A stretch of 64,000 nucleotides of DNA from CAZADA01 sp964568975 (GTDB lineage Bacteria > Pseudomonadota > Alphaproteobacteria > Caulobacterales > Maricaulaceae). Under the pieces are notes generated by a model. That model was not told where the DNA came from and did not search any database. It saw only the letters and a program-made list of their open reading frames with translations. The position numbers were made by a program, and so were the translations under genes. Shown piece by piece: positions 1 through 7,826 of the stretch (positions are counted from its first letter, which is position 1; each line of letters starts with the position of its first letter). The stretch lies in the NCBI GenBank assembly GCA_964568975.1, contig CAZMSO010000010.1, positions 17,345-81,344 of the forward strand, given 5' to 3'.

Positions 1-65
1 GCGATCGCGCGCGCGCCGTCAATGCGCTGCCCAAGTCTGGCAGCGTGAGCGCGACGCCGTCTTAG
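1..65 (+). CDS. 3' end of an upstream gene (partial)
   Basis: One frame stays open from the window edge to a TAG at 63-65 and ends ...GSVSATPS. A good ribosome binding site (gggaggag) for the next gene follows within about 25 bases, so this is probably the last gene before 94-498 in the same operon. Only about 20 residues are visible, and in DNA this GC-rich an open frame of that length can occur by chance. No function can be assigned. Confidence 0.3.
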   Translation, partial: DRARAVNALPKSGSVSATPS

Positions 66-93
66 CGCGCGCAGGCGACGGGAGGAGACCGGC

Positions 94-498
94 ATGGCGT
101 ATTGGGTGGGCCTTGTGGGTTTCGCGCTGGGAGGCTGGCTGTTTTACCGCGCGTTCGCGCACAAAAAGCGCGCTGACGCGTTGGCCGCCGCGCGCGCGGC
201 GGCGCCGGGCGGCGCGCAAGAATTGGAGCCGATGCACCCCTCGCTCCAGGACTTGGCCGAGATGGTGCCGCCGCTGGTCACGGGCTTCGTCATGGTCGCC
301 GGCGCCATGATCACCATCGCCTTTTTCGCCTTGCGCGCGCAGACGGATGTGGCGCTGTCGCTGTTTGACTTAGGCGGCGTGTGGGCGGCGTTGTTGGGCT
401 ATGGCCGCTGGGTGAGCTGGAAGTCCAAATACCGCACGGGCGGGCGTGTCCGTGAGGCGGGCGCGGCCGATGAAGTCGAGCGCGCCGGTTCTGTGTAA
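94..498 (+). CDS. Hypothetical membrane protein, 134 aa
   Basis: The ATG at 94 follows a clear Shine-Dalgarno (gggaggagacc). The protein has a short N-terminal hydrophobic helix (about residues 3-19) followed by a basic stretch. A second helix spans about 59-80 and a third hydrophobic segment about 85-103, and the C-terminus is basic then acidic. It lies 30 bases before another small membrane ORF, probably in one operon, and is convergent with crtC. I do not recognise the family. Its place at the edge of the photosynthesis cluster suggests, but does not show, a link to the photosynthetic membrane. Confidence 0.6.
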   Translation: MAYWVGLVGFALGGWLFYRAFAHKKRADALAAARAAAPGGAQELEPMHPSLQDLAEMVPPLVTGFVMVAGAMITIAFFALRAQTDVALSLFDLGGVWAALLGYGRWVSWKSKYRTGGRVREAGAADEVERAGSV

Positions 499-528
499 GC
501 GGCGGCGCGCCGCCGAGGGAGCCCGCCT

Positions 529-720
529 ATGCCGGCGAACATCCTTGTCTATTTGGAAGTGCTGGCGTTTTTCATCCCAGTGCTGGGCTTCATCGCGTGG
601 GAGTTCTACAGCGTCAATCGCGAACGCCGTCGCGACGCCGCCGGCTCGAAGTCACGCGCGCCGGGGCATCCGCACGGGCAGCATGCGCCGCACGATCGGG
701 TTCGCGAACCGATCGAGTGA
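529..720 (+). CDS. Small single-helix membrane protein, 63 aa
   Basis: The ATG at 529 has an upstream purine-rich stretch (gagggagcc). Residues 4-26 form one strong transmembrane helix (LVYLEVLAFFIPVLGFIAWEF). An Arg-rich stretch and a His-rich, hydrophilic tail follow. Its last 69 bases overlap the 3' end of crtC on the other strand, so the two genes are convergent with interlocking ends. The function is unknown. A bitopic helix with a positive cytoplasmic flank would suit a small accessory subunit, but that is inference only. Confidence 0.55.
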   Translation: MPANILVYLEVLAFFIPVLGFIAWEFYSVNRERRRDAAGSKSRAPGHPHGQHAPHDRVREPIE

Positions 721-1653
721 CAAGCTTTCATGCACCGCCAGCGTTGTCGCGCCGGCCAGGCGCGTGGTGATGAGCGAGCGCGTGTAAAACGGCGTGTCTT
801 CGAGGGCGCGCACAAGACGCGCGCCTTCGGCGTCCGCGCGGGTGCGCCGCGGCGCGCCCCAAAAGCCACGCGGCAGGGACGCAAAGGGCGGCGGTTCAAA
901 CGTCTCCACCGCACCCGTGGGCGAAAACCGCAACGCGAATGAGGTCGCCCCGCCATCGCGGCGATCGGCGTCGTACAAAATGGCGGCCGCGCCGTCGCGG
1001 CCATGGGCGCGCGACCAATCCCACCGTGCAAAGCCCTTCTCCAGCGGCTCCGCGCCCGTGTTGGCGTCGAGATAAGCGTGGCCGCGCCAGCGCCATTCCG
1101 GCCGGGTCATGGCGATCTCTGCGCGCGCAATCGGCGCGATCGGGCGCCATAAATGGCGGCCCGCGGCGTCAAGGCGGTGGACGGTGTCGAACATGGTCAC
1201 GGGCCGCACCCGGACTTTCCCCTGAAGGCGCCCGGGAAACGGGGATGTCGGCTCGTCAATGTCATAGACGAGCGCATCGTCCTCCCACGCGACGCGACTG
1301 CGCGCGATTGTGTAGGAGCCCTCGTCGCGGCGCACATCCGCCCGGCCGCGCTCCGTCATCGCCCAGCGGCGAAAATTCGCGGCGTAAAGCGCGACGTTCA
1401 GCGCGCAATGCTCTTGGGGATCGCGCCAGCCGCGCCAAGCGTAATAGGGCGAAAACACGCTCCCGACAAAGGCGATGAGGGTGAGCGCCTCACGTCCGTC
1501 ATCGCTGATCGCGTCGACATACCACCACACATACCCCCCCGCGGGCGGCGTGGCGGTGAAGGCGGGGCCAGGCGTCGCAAGCGCCGGGGTGGTGTCCTCG
1601 CTGGCCGTCGGGCGCGCGCTCACAGCCTCCTGGTGCGGATCGTCATGCGCCAT
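652..1653 (-). CDS. crtC: Carotenoid 1,2-hydratase (hydroxyneurosporene synthase) CrtC
   Basis: CrtC adds water across the C-1,2 double bond of neurosporene or lycopene-type ends on the way to spheroidene or spirilloxanthin. The 333-aa protein has the family signature near residues 40-72 (GYVWWYVDAISDDG, then FVGSVFSPYYAW). Length is normal for CrtC. The ATG at 1653 has GGAGGG upstream at a normal distance. The gene is divergent from crtE across a 176-base control region containing a PpsR-type operator. In Rhodobacter a crtD gene accompanies crtC; none is visible here, so the desaturase must lie elsewhere or be missing. Confidence 0.93.
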   Translation of the reverse strand: MAHDDPHQEAVSARPTASEDTTPALATPGPAFTATPPAGGYVWWYVDAISDDGREALTLIAFVGSVFSPYYAWRGWRDPQEHCALNVALYAANFRRWAMTERGRADVRRDEGSYTIARSRVAWEDDALVYDIDEPTSPFPGRLQGKVRVRPVTMFDTVHRLDAAGRHLWRPIAPIARAEIAMTRPEWRWRGHAYLDANTGAEPLEKGFARWDWSRAHGRDGAAAILYDADRRDGGATSFALRFSPTGAVETFEPPPFASLPRGFWGAPRRTRADAEGARLVRALEDTPFYTRSLITTRLAGATTLAVHESLSLDRFANPIVRRMLPVRMPRRA

Positions 1654-1762
1654 GGGCCGTCACCCTCCATCCCCGGTGTCGACGCGCGCCGCCCGACCCC
1701 CAGAGGTCTCAGGCGTGCGGCGTTTTCGCGACGTCGGGACAGATTGACTCAGCGACGCGATG

Positions 1763-1780
1763 TGTCCAGTCTTGCTGACA
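1763..1780. promoter_or_regulatory. PpsR/CrtJ-type operator between crtC and crtE
   Basis: TGTCCAGTCTTGCTGACA is an exact TGT-N12-ACA palindrome, the known binding consensus of PpsR/CrtJ. An overlapping degenerate copy (TGA-N12-ACA) runs 1776-1793. The site lies in the divergent region between crtC and crtE, where repression of both under oxygen or light is expected. The ppsR gene itself is at 30582-32045. Confidence 0.75.
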
Positions 1781-1829
1781 ATTATAAGCGACAAGCGCAG
1801 TTGACACACAGGGTTCTAGGGAGAGCGTG

Positions 1830-2702
1830 ATGGGGCTGAGCGGGCGCATCGAAGCGGCGCTGAAAGCAGCGATGGCGCGCGCGGAAGCGCGCAACGCGCC
1901 GCCGAAATTGTCGGCGGCCATGGAGTATGCGTTGTTTCCCGGCGGCGCGCGGGTGCGGCCGCGTTTGTGTTTAGCGGTGGCGGCGGCGGCCGGCGACGGC
2001 GATCCCGCCGTAGCCGATGCGGCCGCGGCTGCGATCGAGCTTTTGCATTGCGCCTCGCTCGTCCATGACGACTTGCCGTGTTTCGACGACGCTGATCGCC
2101 GCCGCGGCAAAGCCTCGGTTCATCGGGTCTTTGGCGAACCGATCGCGGTTCTCGCCGGGGATGCGCTGATTGTCGCGGCGTTTGAGACGCTGGCCCACGC
2201 GGCCGCGCGCAGCGAGCCCGCCACGATTGCGCATTTGCTCGCGTTTGGGGTGGAGGCGGCCGGCATGCCGCGCGGCATTGTCGCGGGACAAGCCTGGGAG
2301 AGCGAGCCGGATCCGGATTTGGGCGATTACCAACGCGCGAAGACGGGCGCGTTGTTCGTCGCCGCCACAACCATGGGCGCAGCGGCCGGCGGCGCGGACC
2401 CCGCTGCGTGGCGCGCTTTGGGTGAGTATATCGGTGAAGCGTACCAAGTCGCCGATGATTTGCTGGACGCCCATGCGCGCCCGCAAGACGCCGAAAAGCC
2501 CGTCGGTCGCGACGCCGCGTTAGGCCGGCCCAACGCCGTGGCGGCCTTGGGCGTCGACAGCGCGATCGCGCGGTTGGAGGGGCTGGTGTCCTCCGCGCTT
2601 GCGTCGATCCCGGCATGCGAAGGCGTGACGGAGTTGCGCGCGCTGGTCATGGCGCAAGCCAAGCGCTTGGTCCCGGAAAGCTTATCGCGGAACGTGGCGT
2701 GA
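1830..2702 (+). CDS. crtE: Geranylgeranyl diphosphate synthase CrtE
   Basis: CrtE condenses C5 units into GGPP, the precursor of both carotenoids and the bacteriochlorophyll tail. The 290-aa polyprenyl synthase has the first Asp-rich motif at residues 80-87 (DDLPCFDD), the conserved Lys-Thr near 171-172, and the second Asp-rich motif at 209-213 (DDLLD). I chose the ATG at 1830, with agggag 7 bases upstream, over the in-frame GTG at 1827. It is the first gene of crtEF-bchCXYZ-pufBALM and sits just downstream of the PpsR operator. crtF begins 7 bases after its stop. Confidence 0.95.
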   Translation: MGLSGRIEAALKAAMARAEARNAPPKLSAAMEYALFPGGARVRPRLCLAVAAAAGDGDPAVADAAAAAIELLHCASLVHDDLPCFDDADRRRGKASVHRVFGEPIAVLAGDALIVAAFETLAHAAARSEPATIAHLLAFGVEAAGMPRGIVAGQAWESEPDPDLGDYQRAKTGALFVAATTMGAAAGGADPAAWRALGEYIGEAYQVADDLLDAHARPQDAEKPVGRDAALGRPNAVAALGVDSAIARLEGLVSSALASIPACEGVTELRALVMAQAKRLVPESLSRNVA

Positions 2703-2709
2703 GGGCCGG

Positions 2710-3927
2710 ATGACCGACGCCCGGGCCCGTCCTGCGACCCTTGCGGCGGAGGCGACGCCCGCTCCCGGCGCGTCCGGTTTCGCGGGCGGCGACCGCCGAA
2801 ACGCCGTGCCAGCGGCGACCTGGCCCGCGCGCGTCTTGGCGTGGCGCGACCGGCTGCTGGCCAGCCCGCGGTTCCAGGAGTGGGCGGCGTCGACGCCGCT
2901 GCTGCGCACTGTCGCTCGGCGGCGGGCGCGCGCGTTGTTCGATCTCTGCGCGGGGTTTGTCTACACCCAAGTGCTGACGGCGGCGGTGCGCGTCGGGCTG
3001 TTTGACGCTGTGGCGGCGGCGCCGCTGACAGTCGCTGAGATCGCCGCGCGCACGCAGCTGCCGGTCGAGGGCGCAGCGCGCTTGGCGCGTGCGGCGGCGG
3101 CGCTTGATCTGCTGGAGGCGCGCGGCGGCGACCGGTTTGGGCTTGGTCGGCTGGGCGCGGCGTTGCGCGGCAATCCGGGCGTGACGGCGATGATTGCGCA
3201 TCACACTGTGCTTTATCGCGATTTGGCGGACCCGGTGGCGTTGCTGCGGGGCGAGAGCGCGCCGGACTTAGCGGCCTATTGGCCCTACGCCGCGGCGGCG
3301 CCGGAGGAGGCCGCAGCGTTAGGCGATGGGGATGTCGCGGCCTATTCCAGGCTGATGGCGGCCTCCCAGCCCTTTATTGCGGCTGAAGCGCTGGCGGCCT
3401 ACCCGTTCCGCCGCCATCGCCGGATTCTCGACATTGGCGGCGGCGAGGGGGCGTTTGCTCTGGCGTTGGCCGATCACGCGCCGGCGGCCGACATCACTGT
3501 GTTTGATTTGCCGGCCGTGGCTGAGCGCGCGCGCGCGCGGTTCGCCCAAAGCCCCCACCGCGAGCGGCTGCACGCCGTGGGCGGTGATGTCCGCACGGCG
3601 TCGCCGCCGGCGGGTGCGGATCTGATCACGCTTGTGCGCGTGCTCCACGACCATGACGACGCAACCGCGCTTACGTTTGCGCGCGCCGCGCGCGCGGCGG
3701 TCGCGCCGGGCGGACGCGTGGTGGTGATCGAGCCCATGGCCGACGCCGGCGGGGCGCGGCCTGTGGGGGATGCGTATTTCGGCTTTTACTTATTGGCCAT
3801 GGGCTCCGGGCGGGCGCGGCGTCCGTCTGAGATTATGGCGCTTTTGCAACAGGCGGGCTTCCGCGCGCCGCGGCGACGGGCCGCGCGGATGCCTGTGATC
3901 GCCAGCGTTGTGGAGGCGCGGGCGTGA
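2710..3927 (+). CDS. crtF: Demethylspheroidene/hydroxyneurosporene O-methyltransferase CrtF
   Basis: CrtF transfers a methyl group from SAM to the C-1 hydroxyl made by CrtC. The 405-aa protein has an N-terminal helical dimerisation region (about residues 55-130, FDLCAGFVYTQVLTAAVRVG). A Rossmann-type methyltransferase domain follows, with the SAM-binding glycine loop near 240-250 (RILDIGGGEGAFAL) and the acidic strand ITVFDLPAV. The first 50 residues are low-complexity and extend beyond the conserved part, so a later start is possible. It follows crtE by 7 bases and precedes the bchC promoter. Confidence 0.93.
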   Translation: MTDARARPATLAAEATPAPGASGFAGGDRRNAVPAATWPARVLAWRDRLLASPRFQEWAASTPLLRTVARRRARALFDLCAGFVYTQVLTAAVRVGLFDAVAAAPLTVAEIAARTQLPVEGAARLARAAAALDLLEARGGDRFGLGRLGAALRGNPGVTAMIAHHTVLYRDLADPVALLRGESAPDLAAYWPYAAAAPEEAAALGDGDVAAYSRLMAASQPFIAAEALAAYPFRRHRRILDIGGGEGAFALALADHAPAADITVFDLPAVAERARARFAQSPHRERLHAVGGDVRTASPPAGADLITLVRVLHDHDDATALTFARAARAAVAPGGRVVVIEPMADAGGARPVGDAYFGFYLLAMGSGRARRPSEIMALLQQAGFRAPRRRAARMPVIASVVEARA

Positions 3928-3961
3928 CCGCGATTTGTGATGGTGGGGGCGTAAATAAAAA

Positions 3962-3993
3962 TTGACAGTCGTGACTGTCAACTTACTCTTACA
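3962..3993 (+). promoter_or_regulatory. bchC promoter with paired PpsR-type operators
   Basis: TGTCAACTTACTCTTACA at 3976-3993 is an exact TGT-N12-ACA site. It overlaps a near-perfect dyad, TGACAGTCGTGACTGTCA, at 3963-3980. A sigma70-like -35 TTGACA (3962-3967) and a -10-like TACTCT (3984-3989, 16-base spacer) lie within the same 32 bases, so bound repressor would block RNA polymerase. This matches the known layout of the Rhodobacter bchC promoter. Confidence 0.78.
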
Positions 3994-4056
3994 ACCAAGC
4001 AGTCCGGCGGGGTGTGCGAGTCCGTCGCGCGCCAACGCTGGCGAGGAGGAAACACC

Positions 4057-4995
4057 GTGGACGCCACCGCCGTGGTCATCCAAGAGCCGAAGCGCCTTGC
4101 GCTCAGCCGGCTGGCCGTGACGGCGCCGGGGCCTGAGGATGTGGTCGTGGACGTCGCCTGGACGGGCGTGAGCACGGGCACGGAGCGCTTGTTGTGGTCG
4201 GGCCGCATGCCGCCTTTCCCCGGCATGGGATATCCGCTGGTGCCGGGCTATGAGACCGTGGGCCGAGTGGTGGCGGCGGGGCCTGATGCGGGCGTTTCTG
4301 ACGGGGCATTGGTGTTTGTGCCGGGCGCGCGGTGTTTTCCGGACGCGCGGTGCTTGTTTGGCGGCGCGGCCTCGCGGGTCGTGTCGCCCGGCGACCGGGT
4401 CGCCGTGGTCGACGATGCATGGGGCGAGCGCGGCGTCCTCCTGGCGTTAGCGGCCACGGCGTATCACGCCATCGACCCGGACCGCGCGGATCTCCCTGAG
4501 CTGATTGTCGGCCATGGCGTGCTTGGCCGGCTGATTGCGCGGATCGCCGTCGCGCTCGGCGCAGCGCCTGTGGTGTGGGAGATCAATCCCGCCCGCAGTG
4601 ATGGCGCAGAGGGTTACACAGTCGCGCATCCGGATGCCGATGACCGCCGCGACTACCGCGTGATTTGCGATGTGAGCGGGGATGGGTCCTTGCTCAATGG
4701 GCTGATTGCGCGCCTCGCGCCGCGGGGCGAGGTTGTGCTCGCCGGTTTTTACGAACAGCCCGTCGCTTTCGATTTTCCGCCGGCCTTCATCAAGCAAGCG
4801 CGGCTGCGTGTGGCGGCGGAGTGGGATCCAGCCGATCTCGCGGCCGTCAACACCTTGGTCGGCGACGGCCGGCTGTCCTTGGACGGGCTGATTACCCATC
4901 GCTGCGACGCCTCTGAGGCGGAGCAGGCCTACGCCACCGCGTTTGAAGACGCGCACTGTCTCAAAATGGTTTTGGATTGGAGGACGCTGTCATGA
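4057..4995 (+). CDS. bchC: 3-hydroxyethyl bacteriochlorophyllide a dehydrogenase BchC
   Basis: BchC oxidises the 3-hydroxyethyl group to the 3-acetyl group, a late step of bacteriochlorophyll a synthesis. The 312-aa zinc-less medium-chain-dehydrogenase-like protein has an N-terminal GroES-type half (PLVPGYETVGRVVAAG) and a dinucleotide-binding turn (VGHGVLGRLIARI). I chose the GTG at 4057 because gaggagga lies directly upstream; the upstream ATG at 4012 would add 15 residues that do not look conserved. Its stop overlaps the bchX start (ATGA). Confidence 0.94.
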   Translation: MDATAVVIQEPKRLALSRLAVTAPGPEDVVVDVAWTGVSTGTERLLWSGRMPPFPGMGYPLVPGYETVGRVVAAGPDAGVSDGALVFVPGARCFPDARCLFGGAASRVVSPGDRVAVVDDAWGERGVLLALAATAYHAIDPDRADLPELIVGHGVLGRLIARIAVALGAAPVVWEINPARSDGAEGYTVAHPDADDRRDYRVICDVSGDGSLLNGLIARLAPRGEVVLAGFYEQPVAFDFPPAFIKQARLRVAAEWDPADLAAVNTLVGDGRLSLDGLITHRCDASEAEQAYATAFEDAHCLKMVLDWRTLS

Positions 4996-6020
4996 CGGTC
5001 GTGATTGACTCCACTCAACGCCCGCCCGCGGGAGACGCCGCCGCCGCGCAGGCGGAGCGCTTACGCCAAGAAGCGGCGGAGGAACCGGATCCCGTCGCCA
5101 CGACGCCGGCGACGAAGGCCACGCAAATCATCGCCATTTACGGCAAGGGCGGCATCGGCAAGTCGTTCACGCTCTCCAATCTCAGCTACATGATGGCCCA
5201 GCAGGGCAAGCGCGTGCTGCTGATCGGCTGCGACCCGAAATCCGACACCACTTCGCTCCTGTTTGGCGGCAAGGCCTGCCCCACCATTATCGAGACCTCG
5301 AGCAAGAAACGGCTCGCCGGCGATGAAGTCCGCATCGAAGACGTGTGCTTTAAGCGTGACGGCGTGTTCGCCATGGAGCTCGGCGGCCCCGAAGTCGGGC
5401 GCGGCTGCGGCGGGCGCGGGATCATTCACGGCTTTGAGCTTCTGGAGAAGCTCGGCTTCCACGACTGGGATTTCGACTACGTCCTCCTGGACTTCCTGGG
5501 CGATGTGGTGTGCGGCGGCTTCGGGCTGCCGATCGCCCGCGATATGTGCCAGAAGGTCATCGTCGTCGGCTCCAACGACCTGCAATCGCTTTATGTGGCG
5601 AACAATGTCTGCTCGGCGGTGGAGTATTTCCGCAAGCTGGGCGGCAATGTCGGGGTCGCGGGCCTGGTCGTGAATAAGGACGACGGCACCGGCGAGGCCC
5701 AGGCCTTCGCGGATGCCGTGGGTATTCCCGTTCTTTCCGCGATCCCCGCAGATGAAGACATCCGGCGCAAATCCGCAAATTATCAGATCATCGGCAAGCC
5801 CGGCTCGCCTTGGGCGCCGATGTTTGAGGCGCTCGCCAGCAATGTCGCGGACGCGCCGCCGGCCCACCCCGTCCCCCTCAGCCAGGAAGGGCTTTTGGGC
5901 CTCTTCGCGCCTGAGGACACCGGCGCGGGCGTGACGCTCCAGCCGGCCAGCCAGTCCGACATGCGCGGCGTCGACTATGTCGAAAAGGCCTCCCTTGAAG
6001 TCATTTACGATCAGGTGTGA
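4992..6020 (+). CDS. bchX: Chlorophyllide a reductase iron protein BchX
   Basis: BchX is the NifH-like ATPase that passes electrons to BchYZ for reduction of chlorin ring B. The 342-aa protein has a P-loop at residues 51-58 (GKGGIGKS) and the two cluster cysteines in GRGCGGRG and DVVCGGFG. A hydrophilic N-terminal extension of about 45 residues is usual for BchX and separates it from BchL. The ATG at 4992 overlaps the bchC stop by 4 bases and has ggagga upstream, indicating translational coupling. Confidence 0.96.
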   Translation: MTVVIDSTQRPPAGDAAAAQAERLRQEAAEEPDPVATTPATKATQIIAIYGKGGIGKSFTLSNLSYMMAQQGKRVLLIGCDPKSDTTSLLFGGKACPTIIETSSKKRLAGDEVRIEDVCFKRDGVFAMELGGPEVGRGCGGRGIIHGFELLEKLGFHDWDFDYVLLDFLGDVVCGGFGLPIARDMCQKVIVVGSNDLQSLYVANNVCSAVEYFRKLGGNVGVAGLVVNKDDGTGEAQAFADAVGIPVLSAIPADEDIRRKSANYQIIGKPGSPWAPMFEALASNVADAPPAHPVPLSQEGLLGLFAPEDTGAGVTLQPASQSDMRGVDYVEKASLEVIYDQV

Positions 6021-6025
6021 CGGCC

Positions 6026-7696
6026 ATGGACGAGCGTCACCAACCCCACACCCACACATCCGGCGAAGCCGTTTATGACGGCGCAGGCGCTGCGCCGCTG
6101 TCCAACGCACCGCCGTCGAGCGCGCCGCCCGCGGGCGCGCCCGCTGCGCAGAGCCTGGCCGACGCCCCGCCGGCCCCGGCGACGGGCGGCGACGGTCTGG
6201 GCTGCCATGCCGGCGCGGATACGCTGAAGGCCGCCGCGGAAGCGGCCGGAAAGTCTGAGATTCTCGCGCGCTATGCTGCAGACTACCCCCAAGAGCCCGA
6301 CCGCGGCCCCCATGACCAGCCGCAAAGCATGTGCCCGGCCTTCGGCTCCCTGCGCGTCGGTTTGCGTATGCGCCGCACCGCCACGGTGCTCTCCGGCTCG
6401 GCGTGCTGTGTCTATGGGCTGACCTTTACGAGCCATTTCTACGGCGCGCGCCGCACGGTGGGCTATGTGCCGTTCAACTCCGAGACGCTGGTCACCGGCA
6501 AGCTCTTTGAAGACATCCGCGAGGCGGTCTACGCCCTCGCCGATCCCCAGAAGTACGACACCATCGTCGTCACCAATCTCTGCGTGCCGACGGCCTCCGG
6601 CGTGCCGCTGCAGCTGTTGCCGAACGAGATCAATGGCGTGCGCATCATCGGCATCGACGTGCCGGGTTTCGGCGTGCCCACCCACGCCGAAGCCAAGGAC
6701 GTCCTCGCCGGCGCGATGCTCAATTACGCCCGCCAGGAAGCCGAGGCCGGCCCGGTCGCCGCGCCGAAGAACGGCGTTAGCGATCGCCCGACCGTGACGC
6801 TGCTGGGTGAGATGTTTCCCGCCGATCCCGTTGGGATTGGACGCATGCTCGAGCCCCTCGGGCTCGCGGCGGGGCCGGTCGTGCCGACGCGGGAGTGGCG
6901 CGAGCTTTACGCCGCCCTGGACGGCGCGGTCGTGGCGGCGATCCATCCCTTCTACACCGCAAGCGTGCGGGAGTTTCAGACCGCGGGGCGGCCCATTGTG
7001 GGCTCTGCGCCGGTTGGCGTTGATGGGACGGCGTCCTGGCTCGCGGCTATGGGCGACGCCTGCGGCGTCGCCGCGGATCGGGTGGCGGCGGCGCAAAACG
7101 CCCTCATCCCCGCGATCCGCGAGGCGCTTGGGGGGTCCCAGATCAAAGGCCGGATCACGCTCACCGGTTATGAGGGGTCGGAGCTGCTGGTCGCGCGGCT
7201 GCTGATCGAAAGCGGGGCGGAGGTGCCTTATGTCGGTACGGCGTGCCCGCGCACGCCCTGGTCGGCGGCTGATCGCGACTGGCTTGAGGCGAAGGGCGTG
7301 CGCGTGCAGTTCCGCGCCTCGCTCGAGCAAGACATTGCGGCGGTGGAGGCGTTTGGGCCCGACCTTGCAGTGGGCACGACCCCCGTCGTTCAGCACGCCA
7401 AGCAAAAATCGATCCCGTCTCTGTACTTCACGAACTTGATCTCCGCGCGGCCGCTCATGGGTCCAGCCGGCGCGGGATCGCTCGCGGCCGTGATCAACGC
7501 AGCCATGGCCAATAAGGCCCGCTTTGATCGCATGAGCGGCTTTTTCGAGGGCGTGGGAACCGCCCATGCCGCCGGGGTGTGGGACGAGACGCCGGAGGAT
7601 CGGCCGGCCTTCAAAGCCAAATTCGCGAAAAAGCGCGCCGCCCAGGCGGCCGCCGCCAAGAGCGCGATCGCCGGCGGGGAGGCTGTGGGCTCATGA
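6026..7696 (+). CDS. bchY: Chlorophyllide a reductase subunit BchY
   Basis: BchY forms the catalytic NB-like heterotetramer with BchZ. The 556-aa protein shows conserved cysteines in MCPAFGSL, GSACCVYGL and VTNLCVPTA. The first ~85 residues are low-complexity and rich in Ala, Pro and His, so they are probably a variable extension. ATG 6026 is preferred because AGG lies at a usable distance. A GTG at 6017 overlaps the bchX stop and would add three residues. The stop overlaps the ATG of a 38-codon ORF by 4 bases. Confidence 0.94.
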   Translation: MDERHQPHTHTSGEAVYDGAGAAPLSNAPPSSAPPAGAPAAQSLADAPPAPATGGDGLGCHAGADTLKAAAEAAGKSEILARYAADYPQEPDRGPHDQPQSMCPAFGSLRVGLRMRRTATVLSGSACCVYGLTFTSHFYGARRTVGYVPFNSETLVTGKLFEDIREAVYALADPQKYDTIVVTNLCVPTASGVPLQLLPNEINGVRIIGIDVPGFGVPTHAEAKDVLAGAMLNYARQEAEAGPVAAPKNGVSDRPTVTLLGEMFPADPVGIGRMLEPLGLAAGPVVPTREWRELYAALDGAVVAAIHPFYTASVREFQTAGRPIVGSAPVGVDGTASWLAAMGDACGVAADRVAAAQNALIPAIREALGGSQIKGRITLTGYEGSELLVARLLIESGAEVPYVGTACPRTPWSAADRDWLEAKGVRVQFRASLEQDIAAVEAFGPDLAVGTTPVVQHAKQKSIPSLYFTNLISARPLMGPAGAGSLAAVINAAMANKARFDRMSGFFEGVGTAHAAGVWDETPEDRPAFKAKFAKKRAAQAAAAKSAIAGGEAVGS

Positions 7697-7809
7697 GCAC
7701 GCGCAATCACGCCCGCCCCAGACCTGGGCACGCCATGCTGATCCTCGATCACGACCGCCGGTCACTGGCTTTGCGCGGTCTGACAGCTGCGGGGAGGGCG
7801 CCATGCTGA
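7693..7809 (+). CDS. 38-codon coupled ORF carrying a copy of the BchZ N-terminus
   Basis: The ATG at 7693 overlaps the bchY stop (ATGA), and the TGA at 7807-7809 lies inside the first codons of bchZ (ATGCTGA). The peptide reads MSTRNHARPRPGHA and then MLILDHDR, the exact first eight residues of BchZ, before diverging. It probably arose by duplication of the bchZ start followed by frame loss. Because it is tightly overlapped at both ends, ribosomes leaving bchY could translate it and then restart at bchZ. It may act as a coupling leader, be a relic, or be an assembly error. Confidence 0.4.
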   Translation: MSTRNHARPRPGHAMLILDHDRRSLALRGLTAAGRAPC

Positions 7810-7826
7810 TCCTCGATCACGACCGC
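7731..7826 (+). repeat. 28-bp direct repeat at the bchZ start, 68-bp pitch
   Basis: Positions 7731-7758 and 7799-7826 are identical over 28 bases and each contains the bchZ start codon (ATGCTGATCCTCGATCACGA). The copies are 68 bases apart, which is not a multiple of three, so the first lies in a different frame from BchZ. Sequence outside the 28 bases does not match between the copies. The second copy continues into the conserved BchZ protein and has GGGGAGG upstream. Confidence 0.9.
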
